A DNA stretch of 64,000 nucleotides from Nitrospirota bacterium (GTDB lineage Bacteria > Nitrospirota > Thermodesulfovibrionia > Thermodesulfovibrionales > UBA6898): positions 186,001 through 250,000 of the forward strand of contig JAJZPM010000002.1 in assembly GCA_021811105.1 (NCBI GenBank). The letters run 5' to 3'. Numbering within the stretch: position 1 is the stretch's first letter; each line of letters opens with the position of its first letter. The notes beneath the pieces were generated by a model. It made no database searches, had not been told where the DNA came from, and was given only the letters and a program-made list of their open reading frames with translations. Positions 1 through 9,726 of the stretch are shown here, one piece after another. A program made the position numbers and the translations under genes.

Positions 1-58
1 ACCAGATAATTGCTCATGGTTACTCAATTATAAGCAATAGCCATGCCCAAAAGGAAGT

Positions 59-1126
59 TTAAAAATGCAGTTCACTAAGCAGTCCCATGCAGGCGCGAAA
101 CACTTGATCAACTCCCACCTGAGTAAGACAGGCATATCCGTCATTGTACCTACATTTCAATGGCTTAGGGGAATATCTGAAGCAAGGGCTGCAGGAGAGC
201 CCTGATCTAACGACCCTGTGCTTTACCCACCAGGGTCGCACCCAGACAGGATTCGTAGGACCGAAAATTGACACCGTCGGGACCCTCATGGCAGCTGCCA
301 TATGCATAGGACCGGAATCGTTGCTAATAAATAATGCACACATTTCCATCAGTGCAGCAGATTGTCGTATAGAGATCCCCTCAACAGACAGTACCTTTTC
401 CGGATGTCGCACCAGCGATACAATCGAATCTCTCAAAGTCTTTTCTTCAGGCCCGCCAAAAAGCATGAACGCGACGTCCCCCATGTCGCCACCAAGACGG
501 TCGATGAGTGCGGCGAATGATTTCTCCGGCCATCTTTTCTTCCCGTGATTCTTGAATGTGCTTGTCCCGGGGTGGATGCCACACAGCATTTTTTTTGCCA
601 CTCTTCTCTCTTTCAGCCATTTCCCCGCGAACATCTTCTCTTCTTCCGTAAGGTATACCTCTAGCGGATAAAGTTTCTTTTCCGGGATCCCTATGAATTC
701 GAGGAGCCTCAGATCCTCTTCCACGTTATGAAGCCGGTCATCTTCACCGATTGTGCTATTCTTGAGAAAATTCAATTCGAAGAAATTCCTCTGCACATAC
801 CGGTGCCCGCAGCGCAGGGGGCTCCCAACGATAAAGGAAGCGAGATTGTAATCTCTCCTGTTTGAGGGGTAAAAGTTTATCGAGCAGTCGAATTTCTTCC
901 TGAACTGGAGCAGGAACCTCACCCCCTCGAGTCTGCCGGCATCCAAAAAGGGGAAATGTATGTTTTCCCTGATAAAGGGATTGTTCTGGAGAATCTCTTT
1001 TGTTGTCTTGAACATATGAAGATACGTAATTTCCGCCTCAAGTTGCTCTTTCAGGTTCCTGATAGCAGGCGTCGTCATCAGCACATCGCCTATTCCGTAC
1101 ATCGGAAAAACCAGGACCTTTTTCAT
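59..1126 (-). CDS. Glycosyltransferase family 9 (heptosyltransferase-like)
   Basis: Predicted to transfer a sugar from a nucleotide-activated donor to a lipopolysaccharide or polysaccharide acceptor on the cytoplasmic face. The GT9 (GT-B fold) pattern is visible: GIGDVLMTTP near residues 11-20, HPGTSTFK around 185, and SNDSGPMH around 268-275 followed by FGPTNP. The tail is Cys-rich (CSPC, then two further Cys), as in other GT9 proteins. The 355-aa length is normal. ATG 1126 is preferred over the in-frame codon at 1162 because it has a purine-rich leader and forms an ATGA overlap with the stop of the upstream GT4 gene, which implies translational coupling. Donor and acceptor cannot be read from the sequence. 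Confidence 0.85.
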   Translation of the reverse strand: MKKVLVFPMYGIGDVLMTTPAIRNLKEQLEAEITYLHMFKTTKEILQNNPFIRENIHFPFLDAGRLEGVRFLLQFRKKFDCSINFYPSNRRDYNLASFIVGSPLRCGHRYVQRNFFELNFLKNSTIGEDDRLHNVEEDLRLLEFIGIPEKKLYPLEVYLTEEEKMFAGKWLKERRVAKKMLCGIHPGTSTFKNHGKKRWPEKSFAALIDRLGGDMGDVAFMLFGGPEEKTLRDSIVSLVRHPEKVLSVEGISIRQSAALMEMCALFISNDSGPMHMAAAMRVPTVSIFGPTNPVWVRPWWVKHRVVRSGLSCSPCFRYSPKPLKCRYNDGYACLTQVGVDQVFRACMGLLSELHF

Positions 1127-2193
1127 CCTTGTCTCGCCTCCACGACCTGCATCAGGTAACAAGCGTATTCTGCAGATATCGTGTCCCAGGTAAAGTTCCT
1201 CGCATATTCCCTGGCCTTGAGTCCCATTTCATTCCGAAGAGTTTCATCATTCAGGAGACGTCGCATTTTTTCGGCCAGGTCCCCTGAATCTCCTGTCTTG
1301 AAGCAAAGAGCAAACCCCGCGTCAACGGCATATCGCAGTTCCGGGATATCGCTGACGACAGCAGGTTTCCCAAATGCGGCGGCCTCGAGCACCACTATCC
1401 CCTGCCCCTCAAATCTCGACGGGACAACCAGAAAACTGGATTCTCTCAGGAACAGCCTCTTCCGGTCACCGGTCACTGTTCCCACCCATTCAACACTCGG
1501 ATTGTCCTCCAGCATCCGTAACAACCTCGTGCGGTCTCTGCCGTCCCCGGCGATTTTCAGTTTGACAGGCGCGGTCCTCATCGCGTCCGAGAGAATGTCA
1601 AGCCCCTTTTGTCTGATGTCGATCCTTCCCAAAAATGCTGCATAGTGACCGTCGGCAGAATCCTCTTCCAGATGCTCGTCGTGAATCCCCTGGGGAATGA
1701 CCGCACCGTCGATATGGAACCGCCTATTCAGGTTGTCCAGAAGAACGACGCAGTTTTCAAAAAATCTGGGATAAAACCTCTCGACAAGATAAAAAGGCAG
1801 GCCGGCGAGATTATACTTCTTTAATATTTCTTTTCCCATGTAATTCTGGATCTGCAGAACAACCGGTTTGTTCTTTACCAGACAACTAAACACCGGATTC
1901 CAAGGTGCAAAATCCTCCACGATAACGTCATACTCCGCCCAGTGTCTTCCAATATATCTGTTTGCCTGCCAGGCAAATGAAAAAGTGCTCCGCACATAGC
2001 CTTTGTCGGTCCCCAAAAAAAGGAACCGGATATTGCCCTCGATATAACCGCTCGCTCCTGGGAACCTGCCGCTCACGATCGTGATATCGTGGCTGTTCCC
2101 GAGCTTTTTGTAAATCTCGTAGACCCGCACCGCACCACCGCCGCCAACCCACGGGTTATATATGTGATCGTATATCAGATGAAGAATCTTCAT
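1123..2193 (-). CDS. Glycosyltransferase family 4
   Basis: A 356-aa GT-B glycosyltransferase, probably using a UDP- or GDP-sugar to extend a surface glycan in the cytoplasm. The N-terminus has a GGGGAVRVYE glycine-rich loop (about residues 17-26). The C-terminal half has the GT4 donor-binding signature, with LGRIDIRQKGLD, then PSRFEGQGIVVLEAAAFGKP, whose two glutamates seven residues apart are the classic EX7E pair. It overlaps both neighbours by 4 bases (ATGA), so it is translated as part of a polycistronic block. Sugar specificity is unknown. Confidence 0.85.
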   Translation of the reverse strand: MKILHLIYDHIYNPWVGGGGAVRVYEIYKKLGNSHDITIVSGRFPGASGYIEGNIRFLFLGTDKGYVRSTFSFAWQANRYIGRHWAEYDVIVEDFAPWNPVFSCLVKNKPVVLQIQNYMGKEILKKYNLAGLPFYLVERFYPRFFENCVVLLDNLNRRFHIDGAVIPQGIHDEHLEEDSADGHYAAFLGRIDIRQKGLDILSDAMRTAPVKLKIAGDGRDRTRLLRMLEDNPSVEWVGTVTGDRKRLFLRESSFLVVPSRFEGQGIVVLEAAAFGKPAVVSDIPELRYAVDAGFALCFKTGDSGDLAEKMRRLLNDETLRNEMGLKAREYARNFTWDTISAEYACYLMQVVEARQG

Positions 2194-3323
2194 AAGGTCT
2201 GTTTAATTTCCCTAAAAATAATTTCAGCCTCCAATTTGCTCATGCATACCTGGCCCTCGGGATTGACGCACCCGGAAGGGAAATCTATAAATTCGAGGCA
2301 GGGGGAGCACGGCAAATCAAGCCGTATTATATTAGTGTTTCTCCCCCTTACTAGTAAAGGGGCAGTGGGCCCCAGAATAGCATATATTCTCTTGCAGCCT
2401 ACCGCCTGGGCCAGGTGGAGAGTTCCGTTATCAGGCGTGACATAGCCGCGCAGACTCCTCATCAGACACCCGAGTGCCTTCACATCGATCCTGCCCGCCA
2501 AATTTACAAACCCTTCATGTCCTTTTAATATCTCCGAGAACCTCTCAAAATCTCTCGCGTCCGCCTTGTCTCCGGTAATCACAACTTTGTACCCCTCGTT
2601 TAAAAGCTTGGTGATAAGCGCGAAAGTACTTTTTCCCGGATACTGCCGCGATACAGGGTAAACGACCGAACCGAACCCTCCGATATGCACGCCTATATAA
2701 TCTCCGAAGTCGACATAGGTCTCGTCACAGGTAATGTGTATCTCTTTCCTGATGTCTGGCACCTCCACTATCGGCGAGGCTATACTCACCTTAGCCAGGG
2801 TCAGGATATCCGTTTCGCCGTCATCGACAAAGATATCCCGCGTGTGGATATCACCTTCGACTGTTGTGCCAAAACCCGAGATGATAGTCTTGGCATCCAG
2901 CAGCCGGGACGCGAGGATCCCGAAATCGCCTGAACGGGTATGATCAAGGACCAGTGAGGAGGCAAAAGATTTCTTCCCCAGCCTGCGAAGAACCCTCAGC
3001 AGATCGAAGATACCCGGATTTCTGTTGAGGATTATTACGTGCTCGAATCCGAACATGTCAATTATCGGATGATTGTATCGGGTGCAGACCACATAATTTC
3101 TCCTGTCAATCATGTTGAGGACAGGAGAGGTTCTTATTGTATCCCCGATATTTTCAAGGATGAACACCACCAGGCCATCACGGGTTTTCCCCGTTCTCGC
3201 GACTCTTGAGCGGAGCCTTAGCAATGCAAGGGTGAGCAGATGGTCTGCCTTTCTTCCCGCCCTCGCAACAAAGAACTTAGGGCTTTTGAGCAATAATGAC
3301 AACTTTCGGACCAAATATCTCAT
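2190..3323 (-). CDS. Glycosyltransferase family 9 (second copy)
   Basis: A second GT9/heptosyltransferase-like protein (377 aa), only distantly similar to the one at 59-1126. Visible family features are ENIGDTIRTSPVLNMI near residue 57 (equivalent to the GxGDxxxxxP loop), HIGGFG around 213, and TPDNGTLHLAQAVGC in the C-terminal nucleotide-binding lobe, followed by LGPTAP and a Cys-rich CSPC tail. The first 35 or so residues are basic and hydrophobic and may contact the membrane. The gene begins inside the end of the upstream methyltransferase gene (47-base overlap) and ends in an ATGA overlap with the GT4 gene. Two GT9 enzymes in one locus suggest sequential additions to a core-type oligosaccharide (inference). 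Confidence 0.82.
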   Translation of the reverse strand: MRYLVRKLSLLLKSPKFFVARAGRKADHLLTLALLRLRSRVARTGKTRDGLVVFILENIGDTIRTSPVLNMIDRRNYVVCTRYNHPIIDMFGFEHVIILNRNPGIFDLLRVLRRLGKKSFASSLVLDHTRSGDFGILASRLLDAKTIISGFGTTVEGDIHTRDIFVDDGETDILTLAKVSIASPIVEVPDIRKEIHITCDETYVDFGDYIGVHIGGFGSVVYPVSRQYPGKSTFALITKLLNEGYKVVITGDKADARDFERFSEILKGHEGFVNLAGRIDVKALGCLMRSLRGYVTPDNGTLHLAQAVGCKRIYAILGPTAPLLVRGRNTNIIRLDLPCSPCLEFIDFPSGCVNPEGQVCMSKLEAEIIFREIKQTL

Positions 3324-4023
3324 AGGGAGAAAAGTTCATCGGTTCGGACAACCGCATGATTTTCAATATTGGATAAAAAGGCAGCAATGCTATGTATACC
3401 CACCGCCGGAGCGGCTTTACATATGACACGGTAAGTCCGTACATCTCAGCCAGACGAGAAAGTGATTCGGGTGAATACGGCCTTACGTGCGTCGGGTCCT
3501 GGTAAAAATTCTCTTTCCCCGGAACAAATACGGACGTCCAGTTTTCAGTGACTACATACAGGTAACCGCCGGGTTTCAGTACCCTGTATGCTTCCGAAAA
3601 TATATTGGACGAATCTTGGACGTGTTCCAGGAGAAAAGTTGAGACCACGAGATCAAAGGAACTGTCCTTGCACGGAAGGGGCGCTGTCTCAATATCACAC
3701 TCCAAGAATGCGATATCTTCAGGGAGCAGAATGTTCTTCGCAAGGTCAACGCCGAGAAAATCTGCGTTTCCATTGCAAAACAGCTTTAGATACCCGAAGA
3801 GGTCTCCCGGCCCCACACCAACATCCAGTATTCTATGTGCGGCGGCAAGATTCGGCACCCGATGCAGCGCATACAATGACACAAACACCATACGTTTGTA
3901 CCACTTGTGGAGAAAGCGATATTTTACAAGAAAACTCCTGATCGTGCGCTTCACCACGGTGTCGTTTTGGGTCACCTTGTCCGCAATCTGCGCCTGATAC
4001 TGTTCTGCATTTTTCCTGTTCAT
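3277..4023 (-). CDS. Class I SAM-dependent methyltransferase
   Basis: A 248-aa Methyltransf_11-type enzyme. Motif I (ILDVGVGPGDLFGYLK) lies around residues 64-79, an acidic residue after GVD marks the SAM ribose contact, and post-motif VSTFLLEHVQD and ALKPGG-like LKPGGYLYVV follow around 130-155. The position inside a polysaccharide operon suggests O- or C-methylation of a sugar or nucleotide sugar, but the acceptor cannot be inferred. The C-terminus overlaps the start of the next GT9 gene by 47 bases, so the two are probably co-translated. Confidence 0.8.
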   Translation of the reverse strand: MNRKNAEQYQAQIADKVTQNDTVVKRTIRSFLVKYRFLHKWYKRMVFVSLYALHRVPNLAAAHRILDVGVGPGDLFGYLKLFCNGNADFLGVDLAKNILLPEDIAFLECDIETAPLPCKDSSFDLVVSTFLLEHVQDSSNIFSEAYRVLKPGGYLYVVTENWTSVFVPGKENFYQDPTHVRPYSPESLSRLAEMYGLTVSYVKPLRRWVYIALLPFYPILKIMRLSEPMNFSPYEIFGPKVVIIAQKP

Positions 4024-4050
4024 ACCCGAAATACCCAGTTGCCCATGCTG

Positions 4051-4884
4051 TCAGCCTTCCGGTGTTATGCGTGACCGCGACAGCGTTCTGTAAATATCGG
4101 CTATAGACCTCATGCCGAACTTTCTCAAGAGATTCCCTGCTACCCGTTCGGCCGCCTTATAAATAAAAACTACATATGCCTTCATCTTGCCGTATCCGTG
4201 TCTTACGGCAATGTCCCGCACCTCCCTTAGACCTTCCATGACATGCCTGTTGCCCATTCCCCCTGATCGCATGACCGCGAGGACCCTGTCAAGATAATAA
4301 AACGTGCATCCTTTGCCGATAAGCCGCACAATGAGATCGTAGTCCATTGCCAGGCGGTATGAAATATCAAAAGCCCCGTACCGGTCATAGATCGATTTCC
4401 GGATAAAAACCGTGGAATGGTTCACCGGCATCTCAAAAATCGCCCCCTTTTGGATGTCAGCGAAAGGCTTGACCACATAGATGCGATTTTCTTCGAGGTT
4501 CCAAAATCTCAAATCACCATGCACGATGTCGGCTTCAGGATGACTGGCAAACGCCTCCACCACTGCCTTTACCGCTCCCGGCTCAAGGAAATCATCAGAG
4601 TGGATAATCCCGATTATCTCTCCGGATGCAAGTCTGATCCCCTTGTTCATAGCATCGGCAATGCCATGGTCCGGCTCGGAAACGGTTTTTGTAAGTCGAT
4701 TTTTGTACTTTTTGAAAACCTCCAGCGTGCCGTCCGTCGAACCGCCGTCAATGACGATGTACTCGATGCGGGGATAGTCCTGGGATAGTACGCTCCTGAT
4801 TGTATCTTCTATGTGAGCAACACCGTTCATGACAATCGTGATGATACTGACCAAGTAGGGCGCAAACTCCTTCGTAGATTTCAT
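4051..4884 (-). CDS. Glycosyltransferase family 2
   Basis: A 277-aa GT-A enzyme of the GT2 family. Visible motifs are VSIITIVMNG near residue 12, DGGSTD at 46-51, DHGIADAMNKG at 72-82 and the metal-binding HSDD at 95-98 (DXD equivalent). MDYDL later in the chain resembles the acceptor-site ED region. It probably adds one sugar to a lipid-linked oligosaccharide at the inner leaflet. A 169-base gap separates it from the upstream GT8-like gene, the longest break in this part of the cluster, so a separate promoter is possible although none is obvious. Confidence 0.87.
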   Translation of the reverse strand: MKSTKEFAPYLVSIITIVMNGVAHIEDTIRSVLSQDYPRIEYIVIDGGSTDGTLEVFKKYKNRLTKTVSEPDHGIADAMNKGIRLASGEIIGIIHSDDFLEPGAVKAVVEAFASHPEADIVHGDLRFWNLEENRIYVVKPFADIQKGAIFEMPVNHSTVFIRKSIYDRYGAFDISYRLAMDYDLIVRLIGKGCTFYYLDRVLAVMRSGGMGNRHVMEGLREVRDIAVRHGYGKMKAYVVFIYKAAERVAGNLLRKFGMRSIADIYRTLSRSRITPEG

Positions 4885-5053
4885 TATTCCTCCCTGTCGC
4901 CATCCATGGCATCATGCCGGACCATCTTCCTGCAGGACAGGAGACAGCTTCGCGGGGCGCCGGTTATCTCACGAGCACCGTCAGAAACGGAAAATCTCCG
5001 TCGCTGGTGGCCAACACTTTCTCACATCTGACGGACAATTGTGCAGAGACCTC

Positions 5054-6073
5054 TTACACGATCAGATTCCCCTTGATATAGAGGAAGCGGCCTCGTAGAA
5101 CATCCCTCAGCAGCCAAACCTTGAATATCGTGATCGCAAATAGTTTTCTGAGAAGGTTTTGCTGATACCGCGTGGTCACAGGATTTGCGAAACGGCTTTC
5201 CCCTCTGCAGTCGCCAAGAGATCTCGCTACATCATCGAGTTCCAGAAAATAGGGCGCATATATATAGCGCTTCACCACCTTTTCCATAGACGCCCCATAT
5301 GCCCTCAGGCCAGAATCATACAGGCAAGCCGTGGTTTTCTCAAGTCCGTGGAAGTGGTAAAAAACCAGAGGATCCTCGTCAATGTATACTTGGCCGTCGT
5401 GGACCCTCAGCGAATCAAGATAGTTTGCAAGGTTCCAGGGCGCCACGTCCGCCCCTTTCTGTTTCAGTACCCTAACTCCTGAAAATCGCGCAGGCCAGTC
5501 GTCCAGGTACTTCTGATCCGCATAACGTTCCCCGTCGGACACATCGCGGCACCAGAGAAGACATTGGTTACGCCAGCTTTCGAGACAGGTGAAACCCGCT
5601 TGGTCCCTTCTTATGGAAACATAGCCGACATTGAAAATCCCGTTCTTCTCCATGTGTTTCAAGGCCGGAGGGAAGCGGTGCCCGATGATGAGTATAGAGT
5701 TGTCCCCAAATTCCCTGTCAACAGACTCCAGGTTCGAAAAGAAAAAAAGGTCTGCATCGAGATAGGTAATGAGGTCGACATCCGAAAAAGTCTTAAACAC
5801 GTACCTCATGAGAGAAGGAGTACAGGTAAAATAGTATTCAACACGCGAGCGGTTACGCTTTGCTCCCACGAGTTGATCGTCTCCCCTCTCAAAATCGTCC
5901 ATAAGAACGAGCCGGACTCCCGGCAAAAGCATGCTCTCCAGGACACGATGCACAGTCGTGTCCAGGCATAAGACAAATAGCTGAAAAGATCCCGCGTGTC
6001 TGATGAGAGAACGGTAAAGGGCGAGCCCCTTCAGAAGGTACCGCGAATCAAAGTATGTGCAGAAATATCTCAT
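5054..6073 (-). CDS. GT8-like glycosyltransferase
   Basis: A 339-aa protein with a GT-A-like pattern: N-terminal strand [22 protein letters not shown], a central YLDADLFFF segment with DAD at 106-108 as the likely metal-binding [12 protein letters not shown] around 150, and a late His-rich FYHFHGLE segment. That order resembles GT8 (LPS galactosyl/glucosyltransferase-type) enzymes. The C-terminal 60 residues are basic and hydrophobic, as in membrane-associated LPS transferases. It starts in an ATGA overlap with the end of the DegT aminotransferase gene, so the two are coupled. Family assignment is by motif order only. Confidence 0.72.
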   Translation of the reverse strand: MRYFCTYFDSRYLLKGLALYRSLIRHAGSFQLFVLCLDTTVHRVLESMLLPGVRLVLMDDFERGDDQLVGAKRNRSRVEYYFTCTPSLMRYVFKTFSDVDLITYLDADLFFFSNLESVDREFGDNSILIIGHRFPPALKHMEKNGIFNVGYVSIRRDQAGFTCLESWRNQCLLWCRDVSDGERYADQKYLDDWPARFSGVRVLKQKGADVAPWNLANYLDSLRVHDGQVYIDEDPLVFYHFHGLEKTTACLYDSGLRAYGASMEKVVKRYIYAPYFLELDDVARSLGDCRGESRFANPVTTRYQQNLLRKLFAITIFKVWLLRDVLRGRFLYIKGNLIV

Positions 6074-7200
6074 CGTTTATCCCTGCGGCCGGAAGACCAG
6101 GCTCTGATTGCTTCCACAACGCGAAGCGCCTGGGAGGCGGTCAATTCAGGAAACATGGGTAGACTAAGTATTTCCCGCGCCAGGATCTCCGTATGGTCCA
6201 TCGGGCCGGCACACCGGATCCGGTTCCGATACGCAGGCTGCCGGTGAACGGGCACCGGATAGTGAATAAGCGTGCCTATGCCTTTGTCTTCGAGAAAAGT
6301 TCGCAGGGAATCACGGTCTGCCGAACGGACCACATACTGGTGATACACATGGTGTGCTGCGCTTTCTGATAACGGCAGCAAAAGTCCGGCGTCCGTGAGC
6401 GATTCGTCATAGATCTTCGCCACTGCCCGCCGTCTATCGTTTTCGGCTTCAAGGAAACGGAGTTTCACACGCAACACTGCCGCCTGTATTTCGTCAAGAC
6501 GAGAGTTTAGTCCGGGGAATTCACTTATATATCTCTCACGCCAGCCATACTCCCTTGCCTCTCTTACTTTCTGAGCTATCTTTGGATCATCCGTGACGAC
6601 TATGCCGCCATCACCCACCGCCCCCAAATTCTTTGTGGGATAAAAACTAAAGGCGGCAGCGTCTCCCCACGCTCCTGTCATACGCCCTTGATAACGTGCA
6701 CCGTGGGACTGGGCACAGTCTTCGATCACCTTCAACCCCTTGAGCCGCGCTACATACATGACGCCTTCCATGTCAGCAGTGTGACCGTAGAGATGCACCG
6801 GGATTATGGCCTTTGTCCTGGTTGAGACCGCCCCTTCGATCTGCGAAATATCAATAGTGAACGTGTTTCTTTCGATGTCCACAAAAACCGGAATCGCTCC
6901 GCAAAGTTCGATTGCTGCCACCGTTGCCACTGCCGTATGAGAAACGGTTATCACCTCGTCTCCGGGAAGAACACCGCACGCCCGAAGGGCCAAATGGAGG
7001 GCATCGGTCCCATTCCCTGTCCCTATGCCAAAACCGACGCCGATAAACCCGGCGAATTCTCTTTCAAAGGCCGCCACCTCCTCACCGAGGATATACCTGC
7101 CTTTTTCGAGGACCGAGGATATAGCGGCAGATATCTCTTCCGCGTGCGCACGATAATTGGCACTTGGGTCTGTCTGGGGTATCTTAACACTCCCATTCAT
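6070..7200 (-). CDS. DegT/DnrJ/EryC1/StrS sugar aminotransferase
   Basis: A 376-aa PLP-dependent aminotransferase that would convert a keto-sugar nucleotide into an amino-sugar nucleotide for the surface glycan. The family layout is clear: [15 protein letters not shown] (PLP phosphate loop, about 57-71), [28 protein letters not shown] around 160, and [16 protein letters not shown] around 184-199, whose lysine is the Schiff-base residue. [25 protein letters not shown] follows as expected. Length is typical. The downstream gene is an SDR epimerase, so the pair may build one amino sugar. The exact product cannot be predicted. Confidence 0.9.
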   Translation of the reverse strand: MNGSVKIPQTDPSANYRAHAEEISAAISSVLEKGRYILGEEVAAFEREFAGFIGVGFGIGTGNGTDALHLALRACGVLPGDEVITVSHTAVATVAAIELCGAIPVFVDIERNTFTIDISQIEGAVSTRTKAIIPVHLYGHTADMEGVMYVARLKGLKVIEDCAQSHGARYQGRMTGAWGDAAAFSFYPTKNLGAVGDGGIVVTDDPKIAQKVREAREYGWRERYISEFPGLNSRLDEIQAAVLRVKLRFLEAENDRRRAVAKIYDESLTDAGLLLPLSESAAHHVYHQYVVRSADRDSLRTFLEDKGIGTLIHYPVPVHRQPAYRNRIRCAGPMDHTEILAREILSLPMFPELTASQALRVVEAIRAWSSGRRDKR

Positions 7201-7210
7201 ATATCATTCT

Positions 7211-8194
7211 CTAAATATACTTATAAAGGTGCTGCCGATAATATTCCAGAGTCTTCCGCAAGCCATCCATTACGGACGTCTCGGGTCGCCATCCCAATAC
7301 CTCACGTATGAGGCTGAAATCAGCGTAAAAATCGCCGATATCGATCCTTTTCCGGTCTGCCGGAAATTCACGAACTTTGTATGCTCCTGAGCCGTTTATC
7401 TGGACCAATATCTTCGCAAGCTCGGCGAGACTAACAGCAGAATCGCCTCCGAGGTTAAATATCCTCCCATCGGCGCTGTCGCTGGCTGCCGCCAACAGGA
7501 AGGCTTCGACCGCGTCATCAACATATGTAAAATCGCGAAGCTGCTCCCCGTCCCAGACCTCGAAATCCCGGCCCTCCACAAGAAGGCGTATCCATATGCC
7601 TACAAAGGTCTGACGGGCATCTTTGACCCGCATCCCCGGTCCTATCGTGTTCGTCAACCTCAACACCGTGGTCCTGATACCGTATGCCTGATGGTAGAGG
7701 AGATGATACCACTCCCCTGCAAGCTTGTTTACGCCGTTGATATCCACGGGTCTCAGTGGATGCTGCTCATTGACCGGCAGGGATTCCGGCTTCCCGTAAA
7801 TTTGGCGCGTACTGGCAAAGACAACCTTCACCGAAGGATTGAATTTCCGGCAGGCCTCAAGGATGAAGAGTTGAGCCTTCGCGTTAATCTCCAAGTCCGT
7901 CTGCGGATCGGCCATTGAGTCCATATGACTTGTCTGGCCGGCGAGGTTAAAAAGATAATCCTGACCCTGAACCAGATATTTCATGCTGTGCTCATCACGG
8001 ACATCGGAAATATTGATTTTCACCCGCTCTCTGATATCTTCCACATTAAAGAGATTGCCACCGTACTCCGGAATCAGGCTGTCTACCAAGGTCACCTCAG
8101 CGCCATACTCAAGAAGGCGACGAGCCAGATTTGAGCCGATAAATCCCAGCCCGCCCGTGATAAGGATCTTTCTTTGGAAATAGGTGGTTTTCAC
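7211..8194 (-). CDS. NAD-dependent epimerase/dehydratase (extended SDR)
   Basis: A 327-aa extended SDR acting on a nucleotide sugar. The Rossmann motif GGLGFIGSNLARRL (about 14-27) and the acidic residue closing strand 2 (LVDS) indicate NAD. VFASTRQIYG supplies the usual catalytic Ser/Thr region, and LRLTNTIGPG plus DFTYVDDAVEAFLLA are typical of UDP-glucose 4-epimerase and GDP/dTDP-sugar dehydratase relatives. The canonical YXXXK catalytic motif is altered: the corresponding stretch reads DINGVNKLAGEW, so the lysine is present but the tyrosine position carries Asn. It may belong to a subfamily with a different base. The start at 8194 lies just downstream of the preceding methyltransferase stop. 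Confidence 0.85.
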   Translation of the reverse strand: MKTTYFQRKILITGGLGFIGSNLARRLLEYGAEVTLVDSLIPEYGGNLFNVEDIRERVKINISDVRDEHSMKYLVQGQDYLFNLAGQTSHMDSMADPQTDLEINAKAQLFILEACRKFNPSVKVVFASTRQIYGKPESLPVNEQHPLRPVDINGVNKLAGEWYHLLYHQAYGIRTTVLRLTNTIGPGMRVKDARQTFVGIWIRLLVEGRDFEVWDGEQLRDFTYVDDAVEAFLLAAASDSADGRIFNLGGDSAVSLAELAKILVQINGSGAYKVREFPADRKRIDIGDFYADFSLIREVLGWRPETSVMDGLRKTLEYYRQHLYKYI

Positions 8195-8195
8195 T

Positions 8196-8930
8196 TCACC
8201 CCCCCTCTTTCATTTCCTTCCTCGCCAAAACAATGTTATCAAGATAAAGATCATTATTTTTCGGCAGCACAGCTCCCAAGATAGTTCCCACGATATTGAC
8301 CGGAGCCATAAGCAAGATCATTGTGAGTATATTAACATAAGGTTTTCCTGTTAGAGTTTTCTTGTACAGGTATCCGTTGATAAGCTGCAAGACAACCCTG
8401 ACATCATTTATGCTTTTCCGCAGTTCGACAACAAAAAAACCGTTTCGCACCAGCAAGTCCCTCAGGCCGAAAGAAGAGTATCGAGCAAAATCATTGGGCT
8501 GTTCATGCTCATCCCAGACGAAAGGTGTCGTCACAAGAAGATTTCCCCCAGGCTTCAAGATTCTCCATGTCTCGGAAAGGAACTGATTAGGGCTGGAAAT
8601 ATGCTCTAAAACCTGGCTCGCGATAACTGCATCGAACTCTCCGTCACAAAAAGGAAAGGCGCCTCCCGGGTAATATACGTCCGCTTTTTTGCGGAGCCTA
8701 TTTTCAGGAGTATCAAACTCAAGCCCCACATATTCGCTTGCAGGAAAACATTGTTCGTATGGTTTCTGCCCGCACCCGATATCGAGTATTTTCCCCTTGA
8801 TATTTTTGGAAAGTGCCTCAATGTTTTCGAACAGACCTTTTCGCGCAAAATAAAATGGATTCACGAAAAGGCCGAGAATGCCCGGCCTGAACTGGGCAGC
8901 CTGAATTTTATCCCTAATCGCCGCTCTCAC
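8196..8930 (-). CDS. Class I SAM-dependent methyltransferase
   Basis: About 244 aa from the preferred GTG start at 8930. The open frame extends to 9077, but that would overlap the upstream gene by 164 bases, whereas the GTG leaves a 17-base overlap like its neighbours. Motif I is ILDIGCGQKPYEQCF, followed by GLEFDTP (acidic end of strand 2), then DAVIASQVLEHISSP and RILKPGGNLLVTTPF, the Methyltransf_11 pattern. A hydrophobic stretch near the C-terminus (ILTMILLMAPVNIVGTILG) may anchor it to the membrane. It probably methylates a sugar or terminates a glycan chain; the substrate is unknown. The start codon is uncertain. Confidence 0.75.
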   Translation of the reverse strand: MRAAIRDKIQAAQFRPGILGLFVNPFYFARKGLFENIEALSKNIKGKILDIGCGQKPYEQCFPASEYVGLEFDTPENRLRKKADVYYPGGAFPFCDGEFDAVIASQVLEHISSPNQFLSETWRILKPGGNLLVTTPFVWDEHEQPNDFARYSSFGLRDLLVRNGFFVVELRKSINDVRVVLQLINGYLYKKTLTGKPYVNILTMILLMAPVNIVGTILGAVLPKNNDLYLDNIVLARKEMKEGG

Positions 8931-9720
8931 GCTTTTTTCTTCTAAAGATAAACCCTTTAAAAACAGAACGTATGTTCGCCCTGTCATTTGATTCGCAATC
9001 CGCCATGAGGTCGTACTTTGCTCGCATAAATCCCAGAAACTTTTCTGGATTGAAAAACCATGCAGGGTAACTGGCATCGTAAATACCGGGCGGAACTCTC
9101 TGGACGGTTATTCGGTCTTTACCCTTTATAAGAAACGGCGTCCTGTCGAAAAGGATATACTCGAAGTCGTGGTCCATTACTTCAGAAAGCAGCTCATATG
9201 GTTTATCGATGTACTGGATAACGCTCGAAAACAGGATTGCCTGGTATGGTCCAGTGGCCAGACATTCCTGAAGGCTGTAAAAGAATTTCAAGTGGTCATC
9301 AGCAAAATGCCGCTTTCCGCAGTCAACAAATGCCTTCTGTTCGACAATACTCCACGTTAATTCGGACAAATGGGAGAGGAAAAATCTGTTCTGATAATAT
9401 GAGCTTCCCATGGAGCCGCCGAAATCGATAAGGCGCAGCGTGTTGTTGTTTTGCGAGGCGATCCATAAGATTGCAGAAAGAAGAGGCCAGGAGTACTGGA
9501 TCTTTAAAAACAGAACTGAATCCCTCTCGTAGACCGCAGCGCCTTTCTTGACTTGAAGCAAAGCATTTTTCACCTTTTCGACAATGATGTCGGCATCGTA
9601 GCCGCCCGAACGCTTCCTTGCATCCGCCCAACACTTGTAATTGCCGAAAAAACCGTAGCGTGCAACAATCGTCTGCAGCCACGAAGAAAAGACAAAGGGG
9701 ATCCACTTATGCCTCGGCAT
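8914..9720 (-). CDS. TIGR04325-type methyltransferase
   Basis: A 268-aa protein resembling the putative methyltransferase family TIGR04325 found in LPS and capsule clusters. Features recognised are FFGNYKCWADA near 24-34, SGGYD, a YERDSVLFL stretch near 63-71, then LRLIDFGGSMGSSYYQNR around 95-112 as a SAM-binding glycine loop, SIVEQ closing the next strand, and ILFSSVIQYIDKPYE as the post-motif. It lies between a GT2-like gene (6-base gap) and another methyltransferase (17-base overlap). Activity on a sugar is inferred from context only. Confidence 0.75.
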   Translation of the reverse strand: MPRHKWIPFVFSSWLQTIVARYGFFGNYKCWADARKRSGGYDADIIVEKVKNALLQVKKGAAVYERDSVLFLKIQYSWPLLSAILWIASQNNNTLRLIDFGGSMGSSYYQNRFFLSHLSELTWSIVEQKAFVDCGKRHFADDHLKFFYSLQECLATGPYQAILFSSVIQYIDKPYELLSEVMDHDFEYILFDRTPFLIKGKDRITVQRVPPGIYDASYPAWFFNPEKFLGFMRAKYDLMADCESNDRANIRSVFKGFIFRRKKRESGD

Positions 9721-9726
9721 GACGCA

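Noticed and set aside
1-17. Possible start of another minus-strand gene (ATG at 17 reading MSNYL)
   Set aside because: Only five codons are inside the window, so no product can be supported.
8931-9077. N-terminal extension of the methyltransferase gene up to 9077
   Set aside because: It would overlap the upstream gene by 164 bases; the GTG at 8930 gives a normal overlap and a normal domain start. No frameshift is needed.
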